Shown piece by piece: positions 34,182 to 46,370 of a DNA stretch of 64,000 nt. The stretch's first letter is position 1, and the number at the start of each line of letters is the position of its first letter. The DNA is from Spinellus fusiger (Eukaryota > Mucoromycota > Mucoromycetes > Mucorales > Phycomycetaceae), in the NCBI GenBank assembly GCA_025094145.1, contig JALLLS010000046.1, positions 1 through 64,000 of the forward strand, given 5' to 3'. The notes under the pieces were generated by a model, which did no database searches, had not been told where the DNA came from, and was given only the letters and a program-made list of their open reading frames with translations. The translations under genes and the position numbers were made by a program.

Positions 34182-34506
34182 GACACATGATTAACATTGT
34201 AATTTAAGGCCTGAACTTCATTGACATTTCACGACTCTCCCTTTCCTTCTTCTTTTCTTTTTCATGGTTGAGCTAAGAGACAGTACTTTGTATATCTTTA
34301 TCTCTACACTGTATACTACTCCCTATTTGCTCACTTACTTTCCATAAGCACCAGTCCTTTCTCCTTAAGTTGTCGACATAGTCATCCTATTCCCCTATTT
34401 CTCTGGTCATTCTGAAAGGTAATGTCCATTTCCATTTCTGTTATTGCCACTATTGCCACTCTTGTTATTTACATAATGCAATGCTAAATAGAGAACGCAA
34501 AAAACA

Positions 34507-35235
34507 ATGTCCACTCTGACATATCTTAAACAGCAAATAACCTTTATCCACCCACCCACCTACATTGAGTACAATGGAAAACGGTTTCTTATCATAGACA
34601 CTCCCAGCAATACCAGTCTACCACTCTACATCGAGGTAAGCTTTTGTAGATGGATGTGGATGTCAGTGCATGCATCTTTGTCAATTATAATAACATGGAG
34701 ATGTGTCTTCTTTATCTATAGGAGTTTCGACGTTGGCATGTTACAGATGTAGTACGATGTTGTGAGGCTACCTATTCTCGGGATCTTTTAAAGGAGCGTG
34801 GTATTGAAGTCCATGATTGGGTGTTTTTGGACGGAGAGGCACCCTCCTCTCGCATAGTACAGGACTGGTTACGCTTGATAGAAGAACGGTTTGCGAGCCC
34901 AGAAGAATTGGATTTCGAGAAACAACTGCCAGGTGATATGTATCATATGCCGTGCATTGCAGCTCACTGTGTGGCAGGGTTAGGAAGGTCAGTCATTATG
35001 TCAGTCGGTAAAGAAAGAGAGAAAGAGAAAAGGAGGTTTATTCATGGGTGCTGACCTATAAGATATTGATAGGGCCCCTGTATTGGTGGCCATTGCTTTG
35101 ATAGAACTGGGCATGTCTCCACTTGACTCAATAGCTTATATCCGCGAGCGTAGAAGAGGGGCCATTAATAATAGACAGATCAAATATCTTGAAGCCTATA
35201 GGCCACAGACAAAATCTCACTGTAGTATAATGTAG
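34507..35235 (+). CDS. PRL (PTP4A)-type protein tyrosine phosphatase
   Basis: Three exons (34507-34635, 34722-34987, 35073-35235) give 185 residues. The P-loop AHCVAGLGRAPVLVAIALIE is the PRL signature, split by an intron inside the Arg codon. The acid loop DWVFLDG keeps the general-acid Asp of the usual WPFDDG. The protein ends in a CAAX box (CSIM) after KSH, so farnesylation and membrane attachment are likely, as in animal PRLs, which bind CNNM magnesium transporters. Intron 2 has a GTCAGT donor. The N-terminus (TYIEYNGKRFLIIDTPSN) fits the family. Partner and role in fungi are inferred. Confidence 0.93.
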
Positions 35236-35674
35236 CCTCTTACTATTATATTATGTATACCCTTTTTTTCTATTTTTTCTTTCTATTTTTATCCTATTGC
35301 GGCGTTGTGGTGCTTTTAGTGAGAGTTTAATAGATTAGATAAAGTGCCTTATTCTTCAACATACTAATACTAACAACAGTGAATGTCAGCAATAGCGTGT
35401 TCTGATAGAATAGCACCGAGTGAATACATGGATAGATTAATAAGCTAGGATCACTGATATCTCTTTAGACCAATAAATGTCTATGAATGCTTGACTTATT
35501 ATTCAACTTCAGGGTTATTATCAATAACAAAAAAGGAGAAAAAAGTAGGGGATCAGAAGCAAAAAGGGAGAAAAAAGAATAATAATAGTAATAAGAGTAA
35601 GAATGCTATCATAAACGTCTTACATGGCATTGACTCAATTACCAATGCTACTACAGCCACAGCCATAGTCACTG
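35236..35674. other. Convergent 3' spacer
   Basis: Lies between the stops of the PRL phosphatase and the minus-strand wall-protein gene. A Lys/Asn-rich frame at 35491-35691 is A-rich noise. No gene seen. Confidence 0.55.
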
Positions 35675-36531
35675 TTAAAACAAAGAAGTAAACAGTGTAA
35701 CACCAACGACAGCCACAGCGAGACTCATTTCTTTGTGAAGATGGAAAGTAGACTGTCCACTGGAAGTTGCTGAGCCATTAAGAGAGGGTTTAGCAGAGTT
35801 AAAAAGAGGAGCTGTAAATAGGTGTTAGTATCTTATAGGTGATTATAGCAGTATCAACTTACTGGTATGTAACGACAGGGTAGTAGATGCGCTGGCAGCA
35901 GGCCATACAGAGGAAGGCCATACAGAGGGTGCAGCAGATGAAGAGACCAGGTTTGATGAAATAGAAGAGACTCCACTTACAGTGGAAGAGTGTGGCAATG
36001 ATACAGATGAAGGGAGCTGAGAAGCTTTTGCACTTGATGCTAATGTTGCAGAAGACTGAAGGGTGGGGCTAGAAGCAGAAGCTGCGGAGGAAGCAGAATC
36101 AGAGACTTTAGTAGGATCAGAAGTAAAGGCCTTGGCAGAGGTAGGGGCAGCAGAAGAGACATGGTCAGGAGAAAAGACAGTGGGTGATGCAAATGTAGAA
36201 GCTCCTACACTAGTTTCTGCCAAAGGCTTCTCAATTTTTCCAGTAGCAGAAGCTGTAGCATCTGAGGGAGTGTAGCTAGGATCTCCATTAGGCCAGTGGT
36301 TGGAGATACAGCTAGAGTAGCAAGAGTTATCAGTGCAAGTAGCCATGCAAGACTGAGTGGTTCCAACTACAGACAATACTCTAAGTCAACAGGTACAAGT
36401 AGATAATCTTTGTTAAGTTTACCACACTCGCTTAGACAGGCATGATCATTTGGAGCACAGGCACATTGGGCATTGATCTGAGTAGTAAAGGCAAGAAGAC
36501 CAGCAAGAGCAATCCATCCGAGATTTTTCAT
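35675..36531 (-). CDS. GPI-anchored, Cys-rich and Ser-rich cell-surface protein
   Basis: Three exons (36531-36423, 36366-35863, 35811-35675) give 249 residues. There is a signal peptide (MKNLGWIALAGLLAFTTQIN). An eight-or-more-cysteine N-terminal domain follows (QCACAPNDHACLSECG, then TQSCMATCTDNSCYSSCISN). About 130 residues of Ser/Ala/Thr/Pro-rich stalk come next, likely O-mannosylated. The C-terminus has a GPI-type hydrophobic tail (MSLAVAVVGVTLFTSLF) after a small-residue omega region (GSATSSGQS). This layout is typical of fungal wall or membrane proteins. The final exon is needed to supply the GPI signal; without splicing the frame would end in a short hydrophilic tail. Exact function unknown. 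Confidence 0.82.
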
Positions 36532-37120
36532 AGTGAAGTGAATTGAATAAGATAGTTGTTAATAAATCAAGAGAGTAGAAGATCTCATGTTGCTTCTACC
36601 AAGATTTTATAGATAAATGATGTCCCCTGGATCACCTTAGACACCTATTCCTTAATGAACTCCTGGTTTAGGGTCTTCTTATCCTATGTTTTTTATTTTA
36701 TAATCCTAAACTTTTCCTTTTCTTTCACTTTCAATGCTCTCCAGGTTTTTATCTTGAGTGTTTTCTTCTCCTTGATGAAAATCAGTCCTTAAACCGGTGT
36801 CTATTCCCTTTACAATTAAAGAAAATGAAAGAGACTTTGTAGTATTTAATATACTTTGCCACTTTACATTAAAAAGTAAAGAGGATTGCCTACAAAATGG
36901 GTTAAGATTTATTGTATATCTTTTTTATTAAATAAATAAAAAAGATATAGACACAGGTGATGTATTTATTGAAAAATAAATAAAAGATATAGACACAGAG
37001 AAATGCCATATTTTATACACTAGAACCAGCAGTAGGTAGCTTATGGAATAACATAAAGGTATTGTGGCATCAGAGTGATATTCTTTCCCCCTCATATTTA
37101 GCGGTTACTGAATGTTAATA
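36532..37120. other. Upstream spacer of the wall-protein gene
   Basis: AT-rich; a direct repeat of AAATAAATAAAAGATATAGACAC-like sequence at about 36930-36990. No gene seen. Confidence 0.5.
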
Positions 37121-38275
37121 TACACCTAAAGATTTTTGGGATGTAAAAGTAGATACATGGACAATAAGATGACACTATTTCTATAATTGGCTGATATGTT
37201 TGGAAAAGTTATTATCATAAAGTATTGGTGTATCTTTGAGGAAATAAAATAGTGTAGAAATGTAGTATGGTTCCAAAAAAAAAGACTTACGTGTATCTGG
37301 ATGTAGTGCAGCAATAATTACACTGGATTCTTTTTTGATGTTTTGGTGGGTTGGTTACTACTAGCTAGATGTTTGTCTAATTGTTCTTGATTAATAAAGA
37401 TCAAAAGCTTCATTCTAAGAAATAGGATTAGGCTATTGACATTCTGGTTTTCCACAGCAACAGTATCTTCATTTGAATAATTAGTTATGCAATACTGGAG
37501 TATCTTGCAATTTGTGGAACTAGGGAAGAAAGTATTTGGCAAGTATATTGACATACTTGTCTTGATCAACTGATTCCTCCAAGAGTACAAGAGTTCCTAA
37601 ACCTCCACATCAATAGCAACCCCACACCACGACTGAACCCTTGCCATACTTGTATGTATGTTGTGTATGAAGTTCCTCATACCTTTTACTCATTTTTATA
37701 ATCATTCTAGTCCCTTTATTACTGCCCACAACTGTAAAATAAAAATAAAAAATTGATTTGCTGTCTACTCATTTTTGCATGGGACTGCATGCCTCACCAG
37801 AATAAAGATATTTTTTATTCTTTTGTTATTATCTTATTATTTCTCATACTAAACATATAACTTAACACTCATTGTATTATTAATAAATAAAGACTCCTTT
37901 CAAGTCAGTCCCAAGTAGTCTTCTACAAGGTCAATAATCTCTAGGGTATACTCCTGAGCATAATTATCTATCTCCCAAGGATAAATCACAAAGCTTTTAG
38001 GTTGTGGATTCTATTGCTATGAGGGAATGCACTTGGGCAGTATCCATAGTCATAATATAGTATTATCTATATTATTATAATAAACAATTTTATTCATAAA
38101 CAATATATTCTGTTGATAATATAATTTGATGTTGAGGTATCCACAAAAGAAAATAATAATTTGGATACTTGCAAACCTTTGATTTTAAACACAGATCAAT
38201 AAAAGGGCAAACTATTGTGACGTAAAAGGAAGGAGATATTACCGCTTAAAGGCCAGAAAAATCTCCTGGTGTGTA
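37121..38275 (-). mobile_element. TIR element copy 2
   Basis: The left end TACACCTAAAGATTTTTGGG begins at 37121 and the right end is the inverse of TACACACCAGGAGATTTTTC, ending at 38275. Interior landmarks shared with other copies are ATAATTGGCTGATATG near 37190, GGTTGTGGATTCTATTGC near 38000, and the AATATAATTTGATGTTGAGG block near 38115. It is about 1.15 kb, shorter than the 48472 and 59327 copies, with no readable protein. Confidence 0.7.
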
Positions 38276-40081
38276 GTAAATAAGCAGTGGGATAGAAATG
38301 GATGTCGAACCGGAAGATATATTCTCTATTGAGTTTGAATAAGGAAAAATAGGTTCGATCCAATAGGTTCCTATTATACTCAATACATCCTTCTTTATTG
38401 AAAAAGGAAAAATGATACAAGATATACTTTTTAGGGATGAAGGTGATGAAGAAAGTTAAGCCGATGAGTCTGAATATCCTGCATTATTTTTCTATAGTAA
38501 CCAGCAGGACAGAAATGTGAGTGAAACGTGGAAGAGTCACAAGCATTATTGCTGAATAAACCAATGTCCTCTTTTCAAGATACCAAAAATAACAGCCGCT
38601 GTGTTTTTCATGGATAACCACCTTAATACTTGATAAAATAAACAAGAGTAATAGTAGAAATAATAGTAGATCAAAGTAGATATAGGCATACTCAAACAAC
38701 GATAAAGAGCCAGAAACAAACCCACTCGTATGTTTCTACAGATAAATCACATTCAATTGTACATAATAGCACACCTGCCACAACTAATTTCTATTACTAA
38801 ATATTAAAATAGAAACAAAATCTACTCTATTATGGCAACTATTTGTGTTAAGCAGTACAATCAACAAATAAATAACTGGTAAATGACTGTGCGTCTGACC
38901 ATAGGATAGAATAGTATATACTGGTGTAAGTACCAGTGTTATTGTGGATGAACACTATAAACCATTGAGAACATTTGTGTATTGATAAATTCGATTTGGA
39001 TAAAAGAGCTGTTACAACCACTGAGATTGTATTTCTCCACTATCTGAGCGCGTTACCACTCCAGGTTGCGCATAATACCCATAAGACTCAAGCATTTTGG
39101 CTGTTTACTATTGGTACATAATATCCTAGACTCCAACACACATGCATATTTTTAATTACTGGGGTAAAATCTCGGTGACGATCACAAGACACAAGAATTG
39201 AAGCACAAATGGAGCATCTCTTGAATCCAGAAAAAAAAATAGAATGCTAAAAATAGTGAATAGTCACTCAGAAAAAGTGTCCTGATTTAATTTCTGTTGT
39301 TTTTATTGTATACGATCTTGCCACAGTCCATAGGAGAAAACTACTCAATTCTGTATGTTTTATTAAACTAGTATGATAAATATTCATTTTGTGCACTACA
39401 GACCAATGAAATATTCATCTGGAAAAGACTACTTAACAAAACATCTCAACTTGTTTTGCAGAAAGAGGAGATATACATTACATCATTTGATAGCTACTAT
39501 GGTTGCACGGCTGTGGTTTATTATTATGATGTTTATTTTTAATGTTTGAGAAACAAATTTAGAAAATTATAAGAAATAGGTGTATGTACTTAGCATGTAT
39601 ACTTACTGTTAAAATACTTCTTCAGTGTTCCACCTGTAAGACCAAGGGAACACCGCAGTAGTCGATGAGTGGGTCAATATAGCATCAGTAGAATTTTCTA
39701 TTTGTCCTAACTAGAAATTAGCACGTACTTCATAATATTGAATGTGTAAAAGACAATAACAAGTTCTATGCATGAAAGATTGATAATACTACAAGTGCAT
39801 CTAGTGATTTGTTTATTATCTTTAAGCATGTAATACACACAGACAAGATATCTAATAAGCAAACAATTCAACTGCCGGTTGCCTTTAAGGTGCATTCAAG
39901 TAATTTTTAGACCGATTATCAAACCTACTTTGTAAAAATATCACATACAAATGTAGCATCAATTCTATAATCAGATTTGATATCACGCTAGTGCCTGTAG
40001 GTTGCATCTATAAATCATATAAAAGAACATCATTTCATTCCATTTTGTAAGCTATCTACTCTTCGAATCAAAGTCTAAATA
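38276..40081. other. Long AT-rich spacer upstream of the small secreted protein
   Basis: 1.8 kb with no convincing gene on either strand; short frames are low complexity. A TATAAATCATATAAAAG box lies at 40009-40025, about 60-70 bp before the next start codon. Confidence 0.5.
40009..40025 (+). promoter_or_regulatory. TATA box of the small secreted protein gene
   Basis: TATAAATCATATAAAAG followed by AACA, 57-73 bp upstream of the ATG at 40082. The 12-mer TATAAAAGAACA recurs upstream of the 45753 gene. Confidence 0.55.
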
Positions 40082-40534
40082 ATGCAGTTCTCCTCTCTCC
40101 TCTCTATTGCTGGTGCCTTCACAGTTGCCCTTATGTCTCTTACTGCTCAAGCAGCTCCTACTAACGCAGCCACCAAAGTCTCCGCATCCTGTCTTGGTTT
40201 CCGTATTACTTCCCCCACATCCTCTGGCTTGGGATGGACTTATGGTCAATGCTACTCTGTTGACTGGGATCTTGGAGCCAGCAAGGTTACTTCTATTGCC
40301 TCTGTTAAACTTGTCAATGCTGCCACTGGTGTTGCTGTAGCTACTGAAGTCCAGAACATCCCTGCAAGCCAAGGAACCACCGGTAACTTTCCCTTGATTT
40401 TGGGTGACGATTTGCAAGAAGGTCTTTACTACTTCAGCGTAGTCGGTGCTGCCAATGGTGCAAGCTGTCAATTGAACAGTGTTCCTTTCCGTGTCAGCGT
40501 TAACCCCAACTCCCCTCCCAACACCTCTTGTTAA
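40082..40534 (+). CDS. Small secreted protein, Kre9/Knh1 N-terminal-like (Ser-Thr-rich Ig-like fold)
   Basis: An intronless frame of 150 residues. There is a signal peptide of about 24 residues ending SLTAQAAP, then a beta-rich domain: FRITSPTSSGLGWTYGQCYS, VDWDLGASKVTSIASVKL and GDDLQEGLYYFSVVG, ending PPNTSC. The pattern of an N-terminal ITSP segment, VDWD, a NIP/NFPL middle and LxxGxYYF resembles the Kre9/Knh1-like domain common in fungal secreted and wall proteins. Four Cys could pair. High GC relative to flanks and a strong TATA box suggest high expression. Role in the wall is inferred. Confidence 0.82.
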   Translation: MQFSSLLSIAGAFTVALMSLTAQAAPTNAATKVSASCLGFRITSPTSSGLGWTYGQCYSVDWDLGASKVTSIASVKLVNAATGVAVATEVQNIPASQGTTGNFPLILGDDLQEGLYYFSVVGAANGASCQLNSVPFRVSVNPNSPPNTSC

Positions 40535-42510
40535 ATATCTTTTCACTCTCACTCTCACTCTCTATCTTTATACCCTAAGACTTAAATAACTATTCATTTT
40601 GTGAAATAAAGTTGTAATCGAAATTGAACATCTTTGGTCTTGTTGTGTTGCAATGCAATGTGGATTTATAACCTTATTCTCTCATGAGTATACTTTTATG
40701 TTTTGCCTCTTCTATTCCTACAATCTATTCTTATGATGGATTAAAAATATAATATCTACATATTTATCGAGTATTGATAGTCGTTTACTTACACAAGTAA
40801 AAAACCAAAGTCTTATTTATCATCCAATAATTTGTTTGGTCGTCTATATTGAATACCATTTATACGTAGTATTACATTTAATGTTACACCAATTGCTGTT
40901 ACTGCATTGTCAATTCATGTTACCCAAGAACGGTAGGTGCTTTGACAAGTACAAGTTCATACATTTATAAACAGAGATTGCTTTGTGATTGATCTCCAGA
41001 CTGATCAATCTTATTTCAGACACTTTAGTGCCTTTATATTCTATCGCCTTTGAGAATATAGGAAGTAACATAAGATGAAATGTTTAGGTACATGTTATGA
41101 CTTTAATTCATACTAATGCAAGTTAATATATTTTTTTTAGAATAATAGACGACGTGATATCGTTAGATCCAAGTGTGAGTAACCCTCATTTATCTTATAG
41201 ATATATCCAGGACATTGAGCCACTTTAATCATCTATTGTAGCTAAATAATAATAATACAAGAAGCATATGTATATCAATTCATCGATAAGAACATCTAAT
41301 AAAAACATACACACTACTGCTTGTTGATAAGTATTTATGAACTATCCGAAGAAGCAAATATTTGCTTAAAGTTGCGTAGTTATTACAAGTATCAGACTTA
41401 TTATCGTTGTTATTAATACCCCCTCCCGCATTCTTCAAACCTTACTAAACTTGTTTTTGTGCCTGTGTCCGGAAATTTATACACTTCTTGTGACTAATTG
41501 TCTATGTGTTCATTTTCTACACGTTTTCTTGATAATTACACTACACTATATTACAATGATTTTATTCATTTAGCAGCACGAGTGTTCTTTATTAAGGTAA
41601 TAGACACCTGGTTGTTTATCTCACACTTTAAAAGTGTCTAATAAATCAAGCAAACAATTAATCAAAACAATTAATCACATTTATGTCCATAACATGCTAT
41701 AAGCTACGGTCTTCATAAAGAATAGCTACCAAGCGTTAGACTAATAAAATTATTAAATGATTTAATTTATCAATTATCAGTTATTATTTATCACCTTTCA
41801 TTTGTATTCATTATTGATTTGGCTAACATGTTATGAATATAGAGCAACACACCACTATAAAAAGAAATAATAAATGGGCCATATTCTTTATATATATTTA
41901 TATTACATCCTCCATACTACCTTGTATGTGTTTTATCAAAGTTATTATACAGATAGATAAACTATAATAATAATAATAATACTTTGTTTTCTCTACTCTT
42001 ACTACAGCTATTCCTGTAGTATCAGCGATCACATTTAATAATGTCTACATTTCATATCCTTATTATCTGAACTAGAATCCTTCCATGAGATAGCTGCTTT
42101 ATCAGTAGCTATATTAATAGTGGTAATAATAAGAGGATCATATCAAACCTACAGTATATAATACTACACATGACAAGTGCAATACTAGTCAAAGTGATGA
42201 TGGATTCAGTGCTCATTATCAATGAAATTACAATGTATCAACTTTCGAGTGTTCTTATGTGTTATTTCATACTTACTATATTTCTATAGCAAGCTGAATA
42301 AAAAATCCATCTATCTTGATATTATTCTATTTCAAGAACAATCCTAATAATGTGCATATCACTGTAACAACTAAAACTATTACATAGGAAATCGATCGAC
42401 TGTACTTGTTACATAGAATACATCTTTCTGATGGTATTGACTGTATGTTATTACAAGATAAAAATAAAGTTGCTTATTATTGTTGCTGTGGTTATTATTA
42501 ATAGTACTGT
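40535..42510. other. Long AT-rich spacer
   Basis: About 2 kb between the secreted-protein gene and the stop of YME1. No coding sequence, TIRs or LINE pieces recognised. A CACTCTCACTCTCAC run at about 40545 lies in the probable 3' UTR. Confidence 0.55.
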
Positions 42511-45299
42511 TTACCGTGAAATGGGTTTGCCAAGCATAGCATCTACCATTTCTTGATAAGTAAGAGTCTCATACTCTATTAATGCATTGGCTAGTCGGTC
42601 GAGTTCTACTTTATGAGTTTCCAGGATGGCTCTTGCTCTCTTTTCTGATCCCTCCACAAGTTCTTTAATCTCACTCTCGATGATAAACTTTCTTTGTGGA
42701 CTCAATAGATACATATCGTCATTATCGATATTTAGAGGTCCAACCTTCTCGCTCATACCATAGTGGCGTACCATACGTTTAGCAATATCGGTGGCTTTCA
42801 TAATATCACTTTGAGCCCCACTAGTGACATTCTCTTTGCCAAACATCATTTCTTCTGCTACACGGCCTCCCATACACACATCAATCTGTGCAATAAACTC
42901 TTTTTTTGTAAAAGAATCCTAGTATTTATAAAGAAGATAAGTATTCTATATTGTATCCATCTCTTTGTCTCTTTACCTTATCCATCTCAGGAAGTTGAAC
43001 AGTCATACCGAGAGAAACTCCACGTGGCATAATAGTGGCCTTGTGCAAAGGCATAGCACCAGGAGTGTAAAAAGCAACAAGTGCATGCCCACCTTCATGA
43101 TAAGCTGTCAATCGTTTGCTTTCATCGGTAATAATAGCCGAACGTCTTTCTGCTCCCATAATAATTTTGTCTTTGGAATATTCCATATGCTTCAATGTCA
43201 CTTTTTGGCAGTTATCTCGGCTTGCCTGAATAGCCGCCTGGTTGACAAGATTGGCGAGATCAGCACCACTGAAGCCGGGTGTACCACGAGCAATGACACT
43301 TAAATCCACATCACTTGCCAACTGAACATTTTTACTGTGTTGTTTCAGGATTTCTATACGTCCACGCACATCAGGAAGAGGTACATTCACATGACGATCA
43401 AACCGACCAGGACGTACAAGCGCTTTATCAAGGAGTTCTGGGAAATTGGTGGCAGCAATGAAAATAACACCTTCTGTTTGTGAAAAACCGTCAAGATCTA
43501 CAAGCAGTTGGTTGAGTGTCTGCTTCATATAAGTCTGATCTTTAGGATTTCGCTTGGATCCAATGGCGTCAATTTCATCAATAAATACAATACTAGGAGC
43601 CTTAATCCTTGCCGCAGCTAGATGAAATCATGTATAAGAATAAGGGCAAGAAGAGCAAGCATAGAAGATCAGGGATGAATTTACCAAACAATTCACGGAT
43701 TCTTTTTGCACCCACACCCACATAGACTTCATCAAACTCGCTTCCACTCATAAAAAAGAAGGGCACATTTGCCTCGCCAGCGACAGCTCTTGCCAACATG
43801 GTCTTTCCTGTACCAGGAGGGCCAGTCAGCAAGACCCCCTTGGGAAGTTTTCCACCAAGCTCGGTGAATTTCTGTGGATTCTTCAGGAACTGTACAATTT
43901 CTTCTAATTCTTGTTTAGCCTCATCAACACCCTGTACATCATCAAATCTAACAGGTTGATGAAGTACAGCATCATACTCTGTTTGTGGTGTTGGTGTTTT
44001 TAACATCCCCGAGTTTTCCATGGCCAAGGAAACAACAGTAAGAATACAAAATGCATAGGTCAATGTCACACCAACCCAACGCAATGCACGCCAGAAGAAG
44101 TACTTTGGAGCTTATGAAAAGAGAAGAAAAAGAAAGAATGAGTGATGAGTAGGGCGACACTAGACAGTTATAAGACAAGCTAAATCCAGTTACCTTCTTC
44201 AACCATGACATGCAAAGGACTTGTCTTTTCTCCATTGTTCATAGCTTCTTTTATCATTTTACGCACACCATTCCGTCCACTCAGTACATTCTGAAGTGTT
44301 TCTTTAGAGAAGCCACCTATTGGGGGAGTTTTTTCTTTGTCAATAGACCCGTCTCTCTACATTCTACCCTCTCTTGTAGAATTCTACCCACATAGGACAT
44401 CCATTTCTCCTTTCCATACCTTCTGGAACCAGCCCAACACCCTCTTTCTCCAATAGACGCATTATTCTCGGTAAAATGGATTCTGCTTTTCCTGTCTGTG
44501 CCAATGCAACACTATAGCTCTGCCAAGCATCTTCATTGTGCCGGAAACCCCCATTCTCAAAGCGACGAATCACAGCCTCTGGGTTTTTTGCTATCAACCA
44601 TTCCTATGTCTAATGTAAGTATTCACTTTTGACTCTTCCTTTCTTTCTTCTTCTTTCATTCTCGGTATGTGTACCTGCCTTGTAAAGCAAAGCCTGTTTT
44701 ATAGGGTCATCGGGAAAACGGTTGGCTTCTTGCTCCAACTTGGTCATGTGTCGACTGGAAAGCCGAGGTCGAGACATTCTGCTGTTTTCAGTGAAGAGTT
44801 GACGTCGCTGTGTTGGAAAAGAATGAGGTTTGCTTCTGCAGGGCTGGGGAGTAGGAAAGAAGCCTGTCACTCTGTCGAACGCTTTGTGCCAGTGAACCAA
44901 CTGATAGAATAAATGTAAAACTCTTTTTTAAAGGGCATGACTTACTGGTAAAGGTTTGATCTTTTCCAGTGTGTGTTGTGTGTATGGGACATTGAGTTTT
45001 GTTATGTAGTGGCGGTAAAGAAGAGTGGCTGGTGTTGTGTGGGCTGTTGATCTAATGTGTCTTAGGTAGTTTGAGGGTTTTGACGTTACAACTGCAAGCT
45101 AATGAACCCAACAGAGTTATTAAAAAAAAGAAATGGAAAGAAAAGGAAAAAGAAAAGAAAAGAAAAACAAACAGGTTATATTATTCTGTAAACTCAATCT
45201 TTATAGATTCGTTTTTATCGTCCATGCAACCCTCTTTTTTTTCCCTTCTTCTTTCTCTTTTACCTGTTGTGTTAATAAAAATGCTCCATAATTATTCAT
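42511..45299 (-). CDS. YME1: Mitochondrial i-AAA protease Yme1 (FtsH family)
   Basis: Eight exons (45299-45264, 45098-44946, 44900-44679, 44603-44420, 44316-44194, 44110-43685, 43617-42977, 42918-42511) give 730 residues, near the usual length. After the N-terminal presequence and matrix part there is one membrane span (about 246-270), then Walker A GPPGTGKT (336-343), Walker B IVFIDEID (391-398), the second region of homology [10 protein letters not shown], and the zinc-protease site HEGGH (555-559). It degrades unfolded inner-membrane and intermembrane-space proteins. The intron after residue 137 has a GC donor (AAG|GCAGGT); every GT alternative breaks phase. The start was placed at 45299 because only the CATTAG acceptor at 45104-45099 keeps the frame. 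A TATATAAATATATAAG box lies just upstream on this strand. Confidence 0.94.
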
Positions 45300-45752
45300 T
45301 GGAATAGTCTCTTATATATTTATATAAGCTTAGACAGATGACAGTCAAAGTATAAACAAAAGCACTACAGGACAGCACACTGCAGGATAATACACTACAG
45401 GGCAGGGCAACACACTACGCTACATCATTACACACGACACGACACTACGTCACCCTGTTCTTCTTAATGTCAGATTAATACCCAGACAATAGACATTAGT
45501 GGTTAAAGTGACATCGTCTTCTATGGTATAGAGGCTGTTCTATTTCTGTAGCACACCGCACAACATAACGTGGGACTAAAGACACGCACAATAGAAAACT
45601 GTACTATGCAGAAAATAAAGTCAAAAAATGACATAGCCATGATTTCATTCCAAAATACAAACTATAAAAGAACAGCATTCTCACCGCATAAAAAGAGAAA
45701 AACAATAAGAGAGAATCCTCTGTATTTTACACTCTAACACCACTACCCTACA
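45300..45752. promoter_or_regulatory. Divergent promoter, YME1 / 45753 gene
   Basis: 453 bp shared by two divergent genes. It has a TATATAAATATATAAG box (minus strand, about 45312-45330) for YME1 and TATAAAAGAACA (45663-45674) for the plus-strand gene. Between them lies an irregular CACTACAGGACAG-like repeat at 45363-45440. Confidence 0.55.
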
Positions 45753-46220
45753 ATGTTCTCCGCTAAACTCTTCAAGACTTTTGCCATTGCTCGTCCCACA
45801 AGACGCCTCTATTCTACTGATGAAGTAGCAAAGGCAACAAAGCAGAACAATCTCATTATGATTGGTGCATCTGCTGCTGCTGGTCTAGGCGTATGGTACT
45901 ATTTCCACAAGAAACAGCAAAGAGAAGAATTAAGCAAAGGAGCAATCCAAAAGACCATGGAAAAAGCAGGTGCTCAAGCACAATCCGCTTATAACAACTC
46001 CAAGGAGGCTCTGGATAACAAATTGGTACAGACTAAAGAAAGTATGGAGGACAAGAAAGCACAGGCCAGTGCCAAGTATGAGGCATTGAAGCAACAAGGA
46101 GTTGAAGCGGCGGAGAATGGTGTTGATGCTGTAAAACAAAAGAGTGCTGATATTCAAACAGCTACAGGTGAAAAAGTCAAGCAGACAGGCGAGAAGATAA
46201 AAGAAGCTACAAACTATTAA
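45753..46220 (+). CDS. Small mitochondrial-type membrane protein with helical tail, unrecognised
   Basis: An intronless frame of 155 residues. The N-terminus MFSAKLFKTFAIARPTRRLY looks like a mitochondrial presequence (Arg/Lys, no acids). A single span follows (LIMIGASAAAGLGVWYYFHK). The rest is a long charged amphipathic helix region with repeats of the type EKAGAQAQ, EKVKQTGEKIKEATNY, LEA/apolipoprotein-like in style. It is divergent from YME1, another mitochondrial gene. No family can be named; a stress-linked membrane or inner-membrane structuring role is only a guess. GC content and the TATA box support a real gene. Confidence 0.72.
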   Translation: MFSAKLFKTFAIARPTRRLYSTDEVAKATKQNNLIMIGASAAAGLGVWYYFHKKQQREELSKGAIQKTMEKAGAQAQSAYNNSKEALDNKLVQTKESMEDKKAQASAKYEALKQQGVEAAENGVDAVKQKSADIQTATGEKVKQTGEKIKEATNY

Positions 46221-46370
46221 AGAATAGATGTGTCTCCTATGTTGATTTTGTTAATAAATGTTTATATTTCAACCTTTGTATAATAAATGACATTCATTTA
46301 TCTTATTATTAAAAGTTATAAAAGAATAAAAGAGTACAATAAATGCAAACAAATGGTTATCATTAAGCTA

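Larger units (their letters stand above)
32806..34506. other. Divergent spacer, EF-1 alpha / PRL phosphatase
   Basis: 1.7 kb. It holds an 8-bp TATTCTGG tandem array (about 33090-33181) and AT-rich repeats. It also has a TATATAAAAGG box near 33654 with a tiny Cys-containing frame 50 bp downstream, and a 60-codon frame (33999-34181) with protein-like composition but no family. No confident gene. Confidence 0.5.

Noticed and set aside
45363..45440. Irregular CACTACAGGACAG repeats resembling a small array
   Set aside because: Units vary in length and there are no spacers of constant size, so this is neither CRISPR nor a clear satellite.
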